From Begonia masoniana (taxonomy: Eukaryota > Streptophyta > Magnoliopsida > Cucurbitales > Begoniaceae): DNA of 64,000 nt. This document shows positions 53,788 to 64,000 of this stretch, in pieces (the first letter of the stretch is position 1; every line of letters starts with the position of its first letter). The stretch is from NCBI GenBank assembly GCA_022432975.1, contig CM039502.1, positions 28,187,205-28,251,204 on the forward strand, written 5' to 3'. A model generated the notes under the pieces. That model saw nothing but the letters and a program-made list of their open reading frames with translations, searched no databases and was not told where the DNA came from. The translations under genes were made by a program, and so were the position numbers.

Positions 53788-55975
53788 GGATGACGTCAGG
53801 CGGAAGATGTAGTGAACTGGGCGGAAGATATGGGTGGATGACGTCAGGCGGAAGATGTAGTGAACTGGGCGGAAGATATGGGTGGATGACGTCAGGCGGA
53901 AGATGTAGTGAACTGGGCGGAAGATATGGGTGGATGACGTCAGGCGGAAGATGTAGTGAACTGGGCGGAAGATATGGGTGGATGACGTCAGGCGGAAGAT
54001 GTAGTGAACTGGGCGGAAGATATGGGTGGATGACGTCAGGCGGAAGATGTAGTGAACTGGGCGGAAGATATGGGTGGATGACGTCAGGCGGAAGATGTAG
54101 TGAACTGGGCGGAAGATATGGGTGGATGACGTCAGGCGGAAGATGTAGTGAACTGGGCGGAAGATATGGGTGGATGACGTCAGGCGGAAGATGTAGTGAA
54201 CTGGGCGGAAGATATGGGTGGATGACGTCAGGCGGAAGATGTAGTGAACTGGGCGGAAGATATGGGTGGATGACGTCAGGCGGAAGATGTAGTGAACTGG
54301 GCGGAAGATATGGGTGGATGACGTCAGGCGGAAGATGTAGTGAACTGGGCGGAAGATATGGGTGGATGACGTCAGGCGGAAGATGTAGTGAACTGGGCGG
54401 AAGATATGGGTGGATGACGTCAGGCGGAAGATGTAGTGAACTGGGCGGAAGATATGGGTGGATGACGTCAGGCGGAAGATGTAGTGAACTGGGCGGAAGA
54501 TATGGGTGGATGACGTCAGGCGGAAGATGTAGTGAACTGGGCGGAAGATATGGGTGGATGACGTCAGGCGGAAGATGTAGTGAACTGGGCGGAAGATATG
54601 GGTGGATGACGTCAGGCGGAAGATGTAGTGAACTGGGCGGAAGATATGGGTGGATGACGTCAGGCGGAAGATGTAGTGAACTGGGCGGAAGATATGGGTG
54701 GATGACGTCAGGCGGAAGATGTAGTGAACTGGGCGGAAGATATGGGTGGATGACGTCAGGCGGAAGATGTAGTGAACTGGGCGGAAGATATGGGTGGATG
54801 ACGTCAGGCGGAAGATGTAGTGAACTGGGCGGAAGATATGGGTGGATGACGTCAGGCGGAAGATGTAGTGAACTGGGCGGAAGATATGGGTGGATGACGT
54901 CAGGCGGAAGATGTAGTGAACTGGGCGGAAGATATGGGTGGATGACGTCAGGCGGAAGATGTAGTGAACTGGGCGGAAGATATGGGTGGATGACGTCAGG
55001 CGGAAGATGTAGTGAACTGGGCGGAAGATATGGGTGGATGACGTCAGGCGGAAGATGTAGTGAACTGGGCGGAAGATATGGGTGGATGACGTCAGGCGGA
55101 AGATGTAGTGAACTGGGCGGAAGATATGGGTGGATGACGTCAGGCGGAAGATGTAGTGAACTGGGCGGAAGATATGGGTGGATGACGTCAGGCGGAAGAT
55201 GTAGTGAACTGGGCGGAAGATATGGGTGGATGACGTCAGGCGGAAGATGTAGTGAACTGGGCGGAAGATATGGGTGGATGACGTCAGGCGGAAGATGTAG
55301 TGAACTGGGCGGAAGATATGGGTGGATGACGTCAGGCGGAAGATGTAGTGAACTGGGCGGAAGATATGGGTGGATGACGTCAGGCGGAAGATGTAGTGAA
55401 CTGGGCGGAAGATATGGGTGGATGACGTCAGGCGGAAGATGTAGTGAACTGGGCGGAAGATATGGGTGGATGACGTCAGGCGGAAGATGTAGTGAACTGG
55501 GCGGAAGATATGGGTGGATGACGTCAGGCGGAAGATGTAGTGAACTGGGCGGAAGATATGGGTGGATGACGTCAGGCGGAAGATGTAGTGAACTGGGCGG
55601 AAGATATGGGTGGATGACGTCAGGCGGAAGATGTAGTGAACTGGGCGGAAGATATGGGTGAATGACGTCAGACGGAAGATGTAGTGAACTGGGCGGAAGA
55701 TATGGGTGGATGACGTCAGGCGGAAGATGTAGTGAATTGGGCGGAAGATGTGGGTGAATGACGTCAGGCGGAAGATGTAGTGAACTTGGCGAAAGATATG
55801 GGTAAATGACGTCAGAAGGAAGATGTAGTGAACTGGCCGGAAGATATGGGTGGATGACGTCAGGCGAAAAATGTAGTGAACTGGGCGGAAGATATGGGTG
55901 GATGACGTCAGGCGAAAGATGTAGCGAACTGGGCGGAAGATATGGGTGGATGACGTCAGGCGAAAGATGTAGGTT
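53788..55975. repeat. 48-bp minisatellite with TGACGTCA in every unit (LTR E)
   Basis: About 39 visibly identical 48-bp units (53790-55661; the text repeats every 240 bp), followed by six or seven diverged units to about 55975. Each unit holds GGATGACGTCAGGCGGAAGA and GTGAACTGGGCGGAAGATAT, so TGACGTCA recurs every 48 bp. Two more short runs follow at 56039-56165. Because 48 is divisible by three, huge open frames (812 aa minus, 623 aa plus) appear; they are not genes. Such homogeneity means very recent expansion or an assembly effect. Confidence 0.96.
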
Positions 55976-56038
55976 GGGTGACAAGGGCGGAAGACTTAAA
56001 TAAACCGGAGGACTTAAATAAACGGGGGCGGTGGATAT

Positions 56039-56225
56039 GGGTGAATGACGTCAGACGGAAGATGTAGTGAACTGGGCGGAAGATATGGGTGGATGACGTC
56101 AGGCGGAAGATGTAGTGAACTGGGCGGAAGATATGGGTGGATGACGTCAGGCGGAAGATGTAGGTTGGGTGACAAGGGCGGAAGACTTAAATAAACCGGA
56201 GGTCTTAAATAAACCGGGGCGGTAG
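56039..56225. repeat. Satellite end of the 48-bp array with a larger duplicated block
   Basis: Three more 48-bp units followed by GTTGGGTGACAAGGGCGGAA and a CTTAAATAAACCGG repeat. The same order occurs at 55970-56036, so array plus tail duplicated together. Confidence 0.85.
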
Positions 56226-58049
56226 ATATAGCTATAAGGTGGTAAATGTAGCGGAAGACTCAGTTTTAAAGGCAGAATTGACAACTTTTAACAGGAAGAC
56301 ATATAAACAGAGAACATAAAACAGAAAACATAAAAGTTTCAAACCCTCAAAACCCGATTCAGAACAAAATTGTAAAATATGCTTTACAGATGACAGAGAT
56401 TCAAGAAAACAAACTGCATGGATAGCTCTAAAACTCGAGACCATCCATGCACAACCTAAAAAGGGAGATTCCCAAGCAGTTCCAGAATATTTCAAATTAT
56501 ACATACAACTGTCAAATACAGAGGTTTAAAAACTTAGACATCGGAACCTATACATTATCCAAATGTCCAACAGAATCCCAATAGAGTTTATAGACATGAC
56601 CTTTACTTTAAAAACTTAAGCCTCGGGACAATCTGGTTGCCGCAACCGCCCCCGAAAGGTCGAGCCACCAGCCACCTAGTCGTTGGACTGAGGCACAAAG
56701 TCCTCATCTACGGGATCCGTACCTACAACAAGGAGTTCACCTATGAGTCTAAAACTCAGTAAGAACATGAAGAAAATGCAGTGATGCATATGCTATACAT
56801 GAACTTTTAGAATACAGTGACAGTACATTACATTACGTTTCACTGGCAGGGGAGTATAAGTGGAGCTTATAGAGGAACTGGCATGTGCGCTATCAGGCAC
56901 ATACAGATATATAAAATATAACAGAAACAGAGGGCCAGTCCCCATCCCACACTTAACCGATACATTATATTCAGATTTTTCTTTTATCTTTCTTAACATC
57001 AAAACGTGTGCAGAAAATATTTTTGCATGAGCTTTCGGGAAAAACGTGAATGCATGGACGTTTACAATGCTTAAAATTAAAGCAGCAGGCAACAGAAATA
57101 AAACGGCAGAATCATGAAGAGAAATGCAGAAAACTCAGAACGTAACTATAACTTATCTACCCGAAACAACCCAACAAAAGTAAAACCTAGTATCTCCGAG
57201 TTGTAGGGCCTTAAGGGCCAAATCTACACACATGAACTTACCTGTTTGCTGTAGAGTTGATAGTTTTGAACGTGTTGCCTCGGTGATGCACGAACATATA
57301 CATGCACGTAAAGAAAATAAACAGAGCTGCAAATGTTAACTAATAACTTAGTAGATATGCTTCAAACTCCATTCAAACCTTTTGAAAAAAAACCAACGTA
57401 TTTTCATCCAAAACAGTGAGTTCTCTCCAAATTATCGTAACCCCAAACTACAACGAAACTTACATTTTAACTTATCCAAACCCGTTAACTTTAGCATATG
57501 TTTACCTTAGGCAGAGAAACATAAGAAAACTGAGGAGATCGAAGGAGCTTCGAAGGGCGTTTGTCGTCTGGAAGAGAGAAAATAGAGGGGAGTGGAAAGA
57601 AGCAAAGGAGAAATGAGGGTTTCACGTAGGAGGAAAGAAAAGAAGAACATGGTTTCTTCAACAAGTTGCTAAGTGTCACTCAACCATTGGCTTCCTCCCA
57701 CCAACCTTAATTGGCTTCCTATTTTGCCATTCCATTGGTTTTTAACTAAATTACTATTTAGTTCGTCAAATCGATTTTACGAATCACCCACATTCAATTG
57801 AAACCATCGGTAAATTCATAAAACATACATTGTATATATATTCCCATTAATTTCGTCTAATAATTCAAGGAATATTTACATAGCAAAAATGTCAGGTGTT
57901 ACAAGAACATTGATAACTCTATGAAAATAAGAATTATTTGTATCATAAGTAAAATTTGATAATTATTGTTGAGTTTTTAGAAGCTTTAATCTATTCAAAA
58001 TTACTATGCAGATAAATAATCAAACAAGTAATAAATATATAAATTACTA

Positions 58050-59238
58050 ATTTTGGACGTCAAGTCGCGACACAAGAAATGACCAAGTCGTATCTTAAAC
58101 GCAAGAAGATAGGCATCAAACAGTAGCATCTGTGCTACTGTGCATAAGAGCTAAAGCCGAAGCCTAGCACAAAATGAACCTGAGCCACGACCCAAATACA
58201 TCCAAGTCGTGACCTAGATACATCCAAAACCTGAGTGGCAGTGCAAAAGTGTCAAGCCGCAGGGCAGGAGGAGATTTACTTTCCGAAATTGTGATATTTT
58301 GTACTTTTGGAAAGATTACTTCAGTAATTTTGGAAACTCTAATCAAAGCTTTATAAGTAAAAATTATTCAGATGATTTAGATGACCTTTTAGCAGCCTTG
58401 AGATAGATTTTCTAGAGAGATCGAAGAGGATTTTCTACCCTATACGAAGAGACTGATATACTTGTTCTATCACAATAGTGATATTTGGATACAGATATTC
58501 TCCTCTGCCTATTTCTTGTCTTTAATTTCATTATGTTCAACACATTTTCTTTTATTTTTCATTCGATTATGTGGAACTAACTCTCTCTCTCTAGAGAAGA
58601 GATTGATCGTTTTATTTAGAATATTATTTTGATGACTGATTATTCTTTTAGTTGCATTTATTGTTTATTTGTGGTATTTTGTTCTTAACGCTTTCAAGTT
58701 TCTAGCCAATATCGAATGATTCAATATTTAGAGTTTGCCACTTGAGAGAGGTAATTTTAAACACAACATAAAATTTTAATAATTCGATAGAGTATTAAGG
58801 TTTTGTGAGATCAAATAAAAAACCAATGCATGTTATTTGAATAACTAAAAAAATAATTTTATAGAAATATTGAAATTGTAATTTTAGGAATTAATGTTAT
58901 TTTGACAGTAGTTTAACAAATTAGAGTTTTAGGTTTATAAATAATTGTTTAACTTAAAAATATTAGTCTAATAAATAATGTGATAAATATTCTTAAAATC
59001 AATAATCTGATCTTTTCTGAATTAAAGGTTTTTCGATCATGTTTTTATTTTTTATTTCATTTAGTGTTCAAAATTATATTTTTAATTGTCTAGATAATGT
59101 TAGAATTGAATATCATTACTTGGTACAAATTAATAAATTATATATTCCATGTGGATTTGACGATCTTATTTATTATTATACTATAAAATTTGATATTGTA
59201 CACTTGCAGTAATTTTATTACGATAACTTTTTCGTACA
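58050..59238 (+). mobile_element. 5' LTR of Athila-type element (start uncertain)
   Basis: The right end is set by the primer-binding site at 59241. The left end lies somewhere after 57904, probably near 58050 where a GTCAAGTCGCGACAC-type start appears. No partner LTR is in the window. CTCTCTCTCTCTAGAGAAGAG near 58585 and a TTCTAGAGAGATCGAAGAGG leader phrase are typical of plant LTRs. Confidence 0.5.
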
Positions 59239-59240
59239 AG

Positions 59241-59258
59241 TGGAGTCGTTGCTGCGGA
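59241..59258 (+). other. Primer-binding site of Athila-type element
   Basis: TGGAGTCGTTGCTGCGGA is a few changes from TGGCGCCGTTGCCGGGGA, the tRNA(Asp)-type site used by Athila/Tat elements. It lies two bases after GTACA, the LTR end. Confidence 0.75.
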
Positions 59259-59378
59259 TTTTTTAGTTTACAATTTTTACTAATATTGTTGAAAGTTAGA
59301 TTTTAATTTTAATTTGGATTTTGTTGTTTTGTTTCTTTTATCTTTTTAGTTATTATTTCATTTTTATTTTACTTTGTT

Positions 59379-62300
59379 TTGCAGTTTATGCATCGTGGAA
59401 AAACGTTGAAATTAGTTTTATTTGATCCAGAAATCGGAAAAACACTGCGTGAGTTAAGGAGACTAAAAATTGAAGGTGGTGAGACAATGACAGGACAAGA
59501 TGGGAATCAAGATTTTCTAAGGCGAGTGATCAGAGACTACTTTGAATCGATGGTAACTAATAATTCATCTGGTATTTCTTATCCTGCCATCCATGCAAAT
59601 AATTTTCAGCAAAAAACCTATTTTAATTAATATGGTACAACAAAATCAATTTGGGGGATCTTCAAGTGAATATCCAAATATTCATTTAGCTATGTTTAAA
59701 GAAATAAGTGACACAATTAAAATGAATGATGTCTCTAGTGACGCCATTATATTAAGAGTATTCCATTTTTCTTTAAGAGACAAAGTTAAGGTTTAGTTGC
59801 AAAGTTTGCAACCAAGTAGTATCATAACGTGAGATGAAATGATGATAAAGTTTCTTGGTAAATTTTTCAAACCTGCAAAGACTACCCAAATAAGGAGTGA
59901 AATTCGACAATTTAAACAACTGGATTTTGAACCTTTATACGAAAGTTGGGAAATATTTAAATATTTACTTCACAGATACCCACAACACGATTTTTTAGAT
60001 TCACTGCAATTTCAATTATTCTATGGACAAACAATAATTATCGTTGATACCACCAACGAATGATCACTTATCGCCAGTACTATTGAAGATGCATATGCTT
60101 TCCTAGAGGAGATGGCTGCAAACACTTACCAATGGTCCTTTGAAAGATCCAACACGAGAAAAGTAGTAGGTTGTTTGGAGGTCGATCCAATTACAGCTCT
60201 CACCGCATAAATGTTAACATTTACAGACCACATTTCAAATCTGACATCAAAAGGAGAAACAACAAATGGAGAATCATCATCAATAGCAACTGAAGCGGGA
60301 ATAGAAGAAGTTCAATACGTAAATAATAGAGACTATAATAATTTTTGAAATAATAATCTAGCTTATTACTATCATCGAGAACTTAAGAGTCATGAGAACT
60401 TCATTTATGCATACAATAAGAACACCTTAAATTCTCAAAATCTCCAAAACACTCCTCATGGTTTTCAGAGTTAAACAAATCAGAAGATCTTCTTTTGAAA
60501 ATTTAGTGAGCACTTTTGTGGTGGAAACCAAGGCCAAATTTACAAAAATTGAAAAGTGACTTGATAGTTACGAAACCCACCTGGATAACATGAATGCTTC
60601 CATCAAATCTCTGGAAACTCAAACGGGACAATTAGCTAGTGTGATGAATAATCCAAAAAAAGGAACATTCCCTAGTAACACTGAAAAGAATCCAAGAGAA
60701 CAATGTCATTCACTGACACTTCAAAGCGAAAAAGAACTACAACCGCCAAAGAAAAGAGAGGAACACAAAGCTAGAGGAGATGAGAGTAACAATGAAAATG
60801 AGTTACAAGAAGTTAAGAAAATTGAAAAGGAGGATGAGTCCAAGAAAGAGGCATCTAAATCCAAAATAGACTGTTTTCCAGAAAACCCTCCAACTCTATT
60901 GTCTATACTTTCATTTCCCTAGTGTTTTCAAAAGAAGAAAATTGATGATCAATTCCAAAAAAATCTCGAAATCTTTAAGAATATCCACTCAACATCCCCT
61001 TTGTTGAAACCTTAGAACAAATGCTGAATTATACAAAATTTATGAAAGAGATGATGTCAAAGAAAAGAAAACTTGAAGAATTCAAGATGGTAAAATTGAC
61101 TGAAGAATGCAGTGCAATACAAAATGAAACTTTCTCAAAAGTTAAAAAACCTTAGAAGTTTTACAATATCGTGCATCATTGGGAACTCATCATTCGATAA
61201 AGCGTAGTGTGATTTGGGAGTGCCAATTAATTTAATGCCGCTATCAGTATTTAAGAAACTCGAGGTAATAGAAGTAAAACCAACCACGGTCACATTGCAA
61301 GCCAATAGATCATTGACTTACCCTTGCAAGATCATTGAAGACGCGCTAATCAAAGTAGAGGAATTCATATTTCTAGCAGATTTTGTTGTTTTAGATATGG
61401 AAGAAGATCATGAAATGTCATTAATCCTAGGAAGACTATTTTTAGCCACAAGATGTGCACTAATTGATATTCAACAAGGTGAATTGACACTAAGAATTAA
61501 CGATGATGAAGTGAAATTCAACATTTATCGTGCTTTAAAACTTTCAAATGATAAAGATACCTGCAATAAGGTTGAAATTTTGGAATATGCATAGCAAATC
61601 TATTCATGACAGAAATTGTCACTGATCCATTGGAACACTGCATTATAAATTCTGTAACTTCAAAGTCTGTAGTTGACGTTGAGATCATAAAACAAGTAAT
61701 TGCGTTGCAATCAACACCACAAAAGAAATCAACCTCTACAAAAATTGAGGATTTTAGTGAGAACACACCGGGGAAGGAGAAAAAGGTTCACCTTGAGCTT
61801 AAACAATTGCTTGAACATTTGAAATATGTGTTTCTTGACAACGAGTCATTCCTCCTGGTAATAATTTCATCATCATTAACCAAGGTGGAAGAAGAGAAAT
61901 TACTCAGAGTGTTAAGAGAGCATAAAAGTGAAATTAGATGGACGATCAAGGACATTAAAGGTATAAGCTCAGCTATCTGCACCCATAAAACTTTGATGGA
62001 AGAGTCCCACAAGCCATTGATTGAACATGAAAGAAGACTAAATCCACTCATGAAAGAAATTGTCTGAGCAGAAGTGCTAAAACTTTTAAAAGCTAGGATC
62101 ATTTATGCAATATCAGACAGTCCATGGGTAAGTCATGTTCAATGCGTACCCAAGAAAGGAGGCATGACCACGGTGAAGAATAAAAACAATAAATTGATCC
62201 CTACAAGGCAGTTACAGGATGGCGGGTTTACATTGATTATGTGAAATTAAATAATGTCACAAGAAAATATCATTTTCCTCTGCCATTCATTGACCAAATG

Positions 62301-62633
62301 TTAGACAGATTAGTCGGATATGATTACTACTATTTTTGGATAGACACTCTGGATACAATCAAATAGTTATCGCTTTAGAAGATCAAGAAAGTATGACATT
62401 TACATGTCTATATGGTACGTTTTCATATAAAAGAATGTAATTTTTATTATGTAATGCTTCTGCTACATTTCAAAGATGCATGATGACAATCTTTCATGGC
62501 ATGATTGAGGAAATATGGAAGCTTTTATGTAAGATTTTTCTATTTTTGGATCCACATTTGATGCATGTCTACACAACATCTTGCTGGTATTACAAAGATG
62601 TCAAGACACCAACTTGGTACTGAATTAGGAAGA
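59379..62633 (+). pseudogene. Athila-type Ty3/gypsy gag, protease and partial RT (broken)
   Basis: Gag in several frames: MVQQNQFGGSSSEYPNIHLA near 59632, FHFSLRDKVKV near 59760, KFLGKFFKPAKT near 59850, then EEMAANTYQWSFERS near 60110. A charged linker (60590-60920) follows, then a protease region with VKPTTVTLQANRSLTYPCKI and DFVVLDMEEDHEMSLILGR (61275-61430), and an RT N-terminus (WTIKDIKGISSAICTHK, then VSHVQCVPKKGGMT, 61940-62165). It stops at 62633 where LTR X copy 2 inserts. The gag and protease phrases are characteristic of Athila. Numerous stops; no function. Confidence 0.82.
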
Positions 62634-63849
62634 TGATGTGTCACGGGATGCCATCATCCGATCACAAACCAAGTCCTTAGCCAAACCTCCCTTTAATATG
62701 TTTGTTCATTTTTTAGGTGATGATGTTGCAGGCTAAAGAGAGCTAAAGCCAAGCATTAAAGGCATGGAGGAGCTAATCAACTTGTCAACATGGAAGCATT
62801 CATATGATCGATTCAATCAAGAAAGATGAGCACCACTCGGCCACTCCAAGCTCAAATGAGGAAATGAGCCTCGGCTACCCCGAGCTAGACTCAAGAGTTA
62901 TGACTCATTCCCCAAAGCAATTGAGGATGAGGATTGACACTCAAGACATGGAGGAGCCAAACCACTTGACTTCAAGAGAACACATCCTCGGCCACAACGA
63001 GAAAAAGAAGGAATTTGTCTTCCTTAATGCAAATTAGTGTAATCGGTTTTTAGTTTTATTTTTTACCTAGTTTTTGCATAACTTTTTTGATTATCTTTGA
63101 ACACTTCGAAGCCAAAACATTGGTGCATTTAAAATGGCACCTTGGCTGTGATTTTAGAAGGGAAAAACTTGATGAGAGTGACATTTGGAGAGAGGGAACA
63201 CATTGCCATAAATGGCAAGACACATCTTGTACTCGGCTAGGGTAAGGTGGCCGAGTACACCTCATTTGTGTGGTCTCCTTCAGCCATCTTTTTGTACCCT
63301 AAAGGCTAAAGAGAGGGAGTATTTAAACCTCTCTTTCAGCTCTGAAAAAGGAGGTTGGTGATATGAAAAACTGAATGTCTTTGGCTGCCCAAAAACCTTG
63401 AAGCTCTCGACCTCAAGTCTTAATTCCTCACGGTGAGTAAAATCCGTTGAGCGTTTGAGTGCATTGTCTTCCACTTGTGAGCCTTGTGGAAACTCTTATT
63501 CTTGTACAATTCTCTACTCCTTCCTTAAGGGTAGAATATCCCCATCAAGGGTGCAAAAGCTCATCCAAGCTTGTTGGAGTGCTCTTTTTCAAAGAAGAAG
63601 CCAAATCTGAGAAGGTGTTGTTTATCACCTTTCTCGACCAGCAACGCTATTTCTCCCATATCTTTTCCAGCCCAACGATTCATCCTCTCATTTTTACACA
63701 CAACCGCCCTCACATCCACGGTTTTAAACTGCCATAAATTTTACGTCATTTCATTTTCAGATGAGAGAGTTACACCTCTCCAAAGTCGGTGTTTTGTTCT
63801 CGATCGGAGCAGTAAATCGAGCTCCAGTGACCTTCGGTATTTCAGCCAT
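62634..63849 (+). mobile_element. LTR X copy 2, interrupted at its right side
   Basis: Starts TGATGTGT at 62634 and follows the same order as 16865-18749: GATCACAA...CAAGTCCTTAG, GAGTGACATTTGGAGAGAGG, TTGTACTCGGCTAGG, a TATTTAAA box (about 63319), CCTTGAAGCTCT, CTCCTTCCTTAAGGGTAGAA. At 63850 another LTR begins, so its end lies outside the window. It sits in the Athila RT region. Confidence 0.75.
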
Positions 63850-64000
63850 TGTAACGACCCCAATACTGTACCCGTATTTTTCCGTACTTTTTTTTTTTTT
63901 TTTTTATAAACTAATATCTTTAATTAAACTCTAGGCGGAACCTAAACCGAAATCGAAACCAGAATCGAAATCGGAATTTAAATCTAAGTTTAAAACCATT
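63850..64000 (-). mobile_element. Edge of another Tekay-type LTR
   Basis: TGTAACGACCCCAATACTGTACCCGTA corresponds to the inner tip of the gypsy LTR at 46383 (TGTAACACCCCTAATACTG), followed by the same CTTTAAT...AGGCGGAA-like stretch. It runs off the window; the orientation is as for the 46-49 kb element. Confidence 0.8.

Larger units (their letters stand above)
53315..57903 (-). mobile_element. Solo LTR E with large internal array (4589 bp)
   Basis: On the minus strand it starts TGTAACACCTGACATTTTTG (57903) and ends CCGGGGCTGTCACA (53315). Flanks AGATT and AGAAC match only at three of five positions, so the duplication is uncertain. Leader module on the minus strand: donor CTAAG/GTAAAC at 57506/57505, a ~50-nt mini-exon 57291-57242 whose upstream dinucleotide reads TC instead of AG, donor ACAG/GTAAGT, acceptor GTTGTAG at 56723. 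The 48-bp array accounts for about half its length. GAGGCAAC in the mini-exon is shared with LTR C. Confidence 0.82.

Noticed and set aside
53546..55984. 812-aa (minus) and 623-aa (plus) repeat proteins
   Set aside because: They exist because the 48-bp unit is a multiple of three and free of stops. Both strands are open, and the sequence lies inside an LTR.
53788..56225. CRISPR-like array
   Set aside because: Units are directly adjacent without unique spacers, and the DNA is a plant nuclear minisatellite. The same applies to the other arrays.

Overview
This window is repeat-dense nuclear DNA of a flowering plant, most likely a eudicot. The evidence is a single-exon gene of the plant-only senescence-regulator (S40) family, two Cassandra TRIM elements whose LTRs contain 5S rRNA sequence, a chromodomain Ty3/gypsy element, a Sirevirus-like Ty1/copia element and an Athila-type element. 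I cannot name the species from sequence alone; a cucurbit would fit but is a guess. Only one host gene is convincing (11708-12043, +). Almost everything else is LTR retrotransposons, solo LTRs, inverted-repeat elements and minisatellites.

Layout. 1-1.67 kb: unassigned AT-rich DNA. 1.67-10.9 kb: a complex family of inverted modules with two ~0.8 kb arms (6640-7463 and 10074-10877), invaded by solo LTR A (1917-4502) and solo LTR F (7496-10014), plus an alternating 29/30-bp repeat (4953-5826). 11.6-12.05 kb: the S40-like gene. 13.0-15.2 kb: a gag-protease-only copia derivative (minus strand). 15.37-29.43 kb: a decayed Sirevirus-like copia element. It contains solo LTR X (16865-18749, itself hit by Cassandra 1), solo LTR G (21272-23682), and Cassandra 2 in its 3' LTR. 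29.57-35.04 kb: solo LTR B with its relative LTR C nested inside in opposite orientation. 35.3-36.14 kb: an 848-bp hairpin element with a 9-bp target-site duplication. 36.2-39.5 kb: LTR-like remnants. 39.52-48.99 kb: a nearly complete Tekay/Del-like chromovirus (minus strand) with one continuous gag-pol frame broken by five TAG codons. 48.99-50.16 kb: partial LTR D. 50.16-51.84 kb: a second gag-protease-only copia copy (plus). 53.3-57.9 kb: LTR E with a homogeneous 48-bp array. ~58.0-62.63 kb: an Athila-type remnant. 62.63-63.85 kb: a second copy of LTR X. 63.85-64.0 kb: the start of another Tekay-type LTR.

The most interesting signal is shared by eight or more of the long gypsy-type LTRs (A-G and both LTRs of the intact element). 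Most carry a gene-like leader: TATA box, short first exon, intron of about 215-550 bp, a 45-51-nt mini-exon, a second intron of about 480-555 bp with a near-invariant GGTAAGT donor and TGTAG/GT acceptor, then a final segment. In most copies that final segment holds a tandem array that differs completely between copies (27, 24, 11+54, 48 bp, or GCGATCGC/CTGCAG-rich). Several of these arrays multiply plant transcription-factor core sites: TGACGTCA, CACGTG or TTGAC. This looks like a recurring LTR architecture with a hypervariable, motif-amplifying segment. Function is untested.
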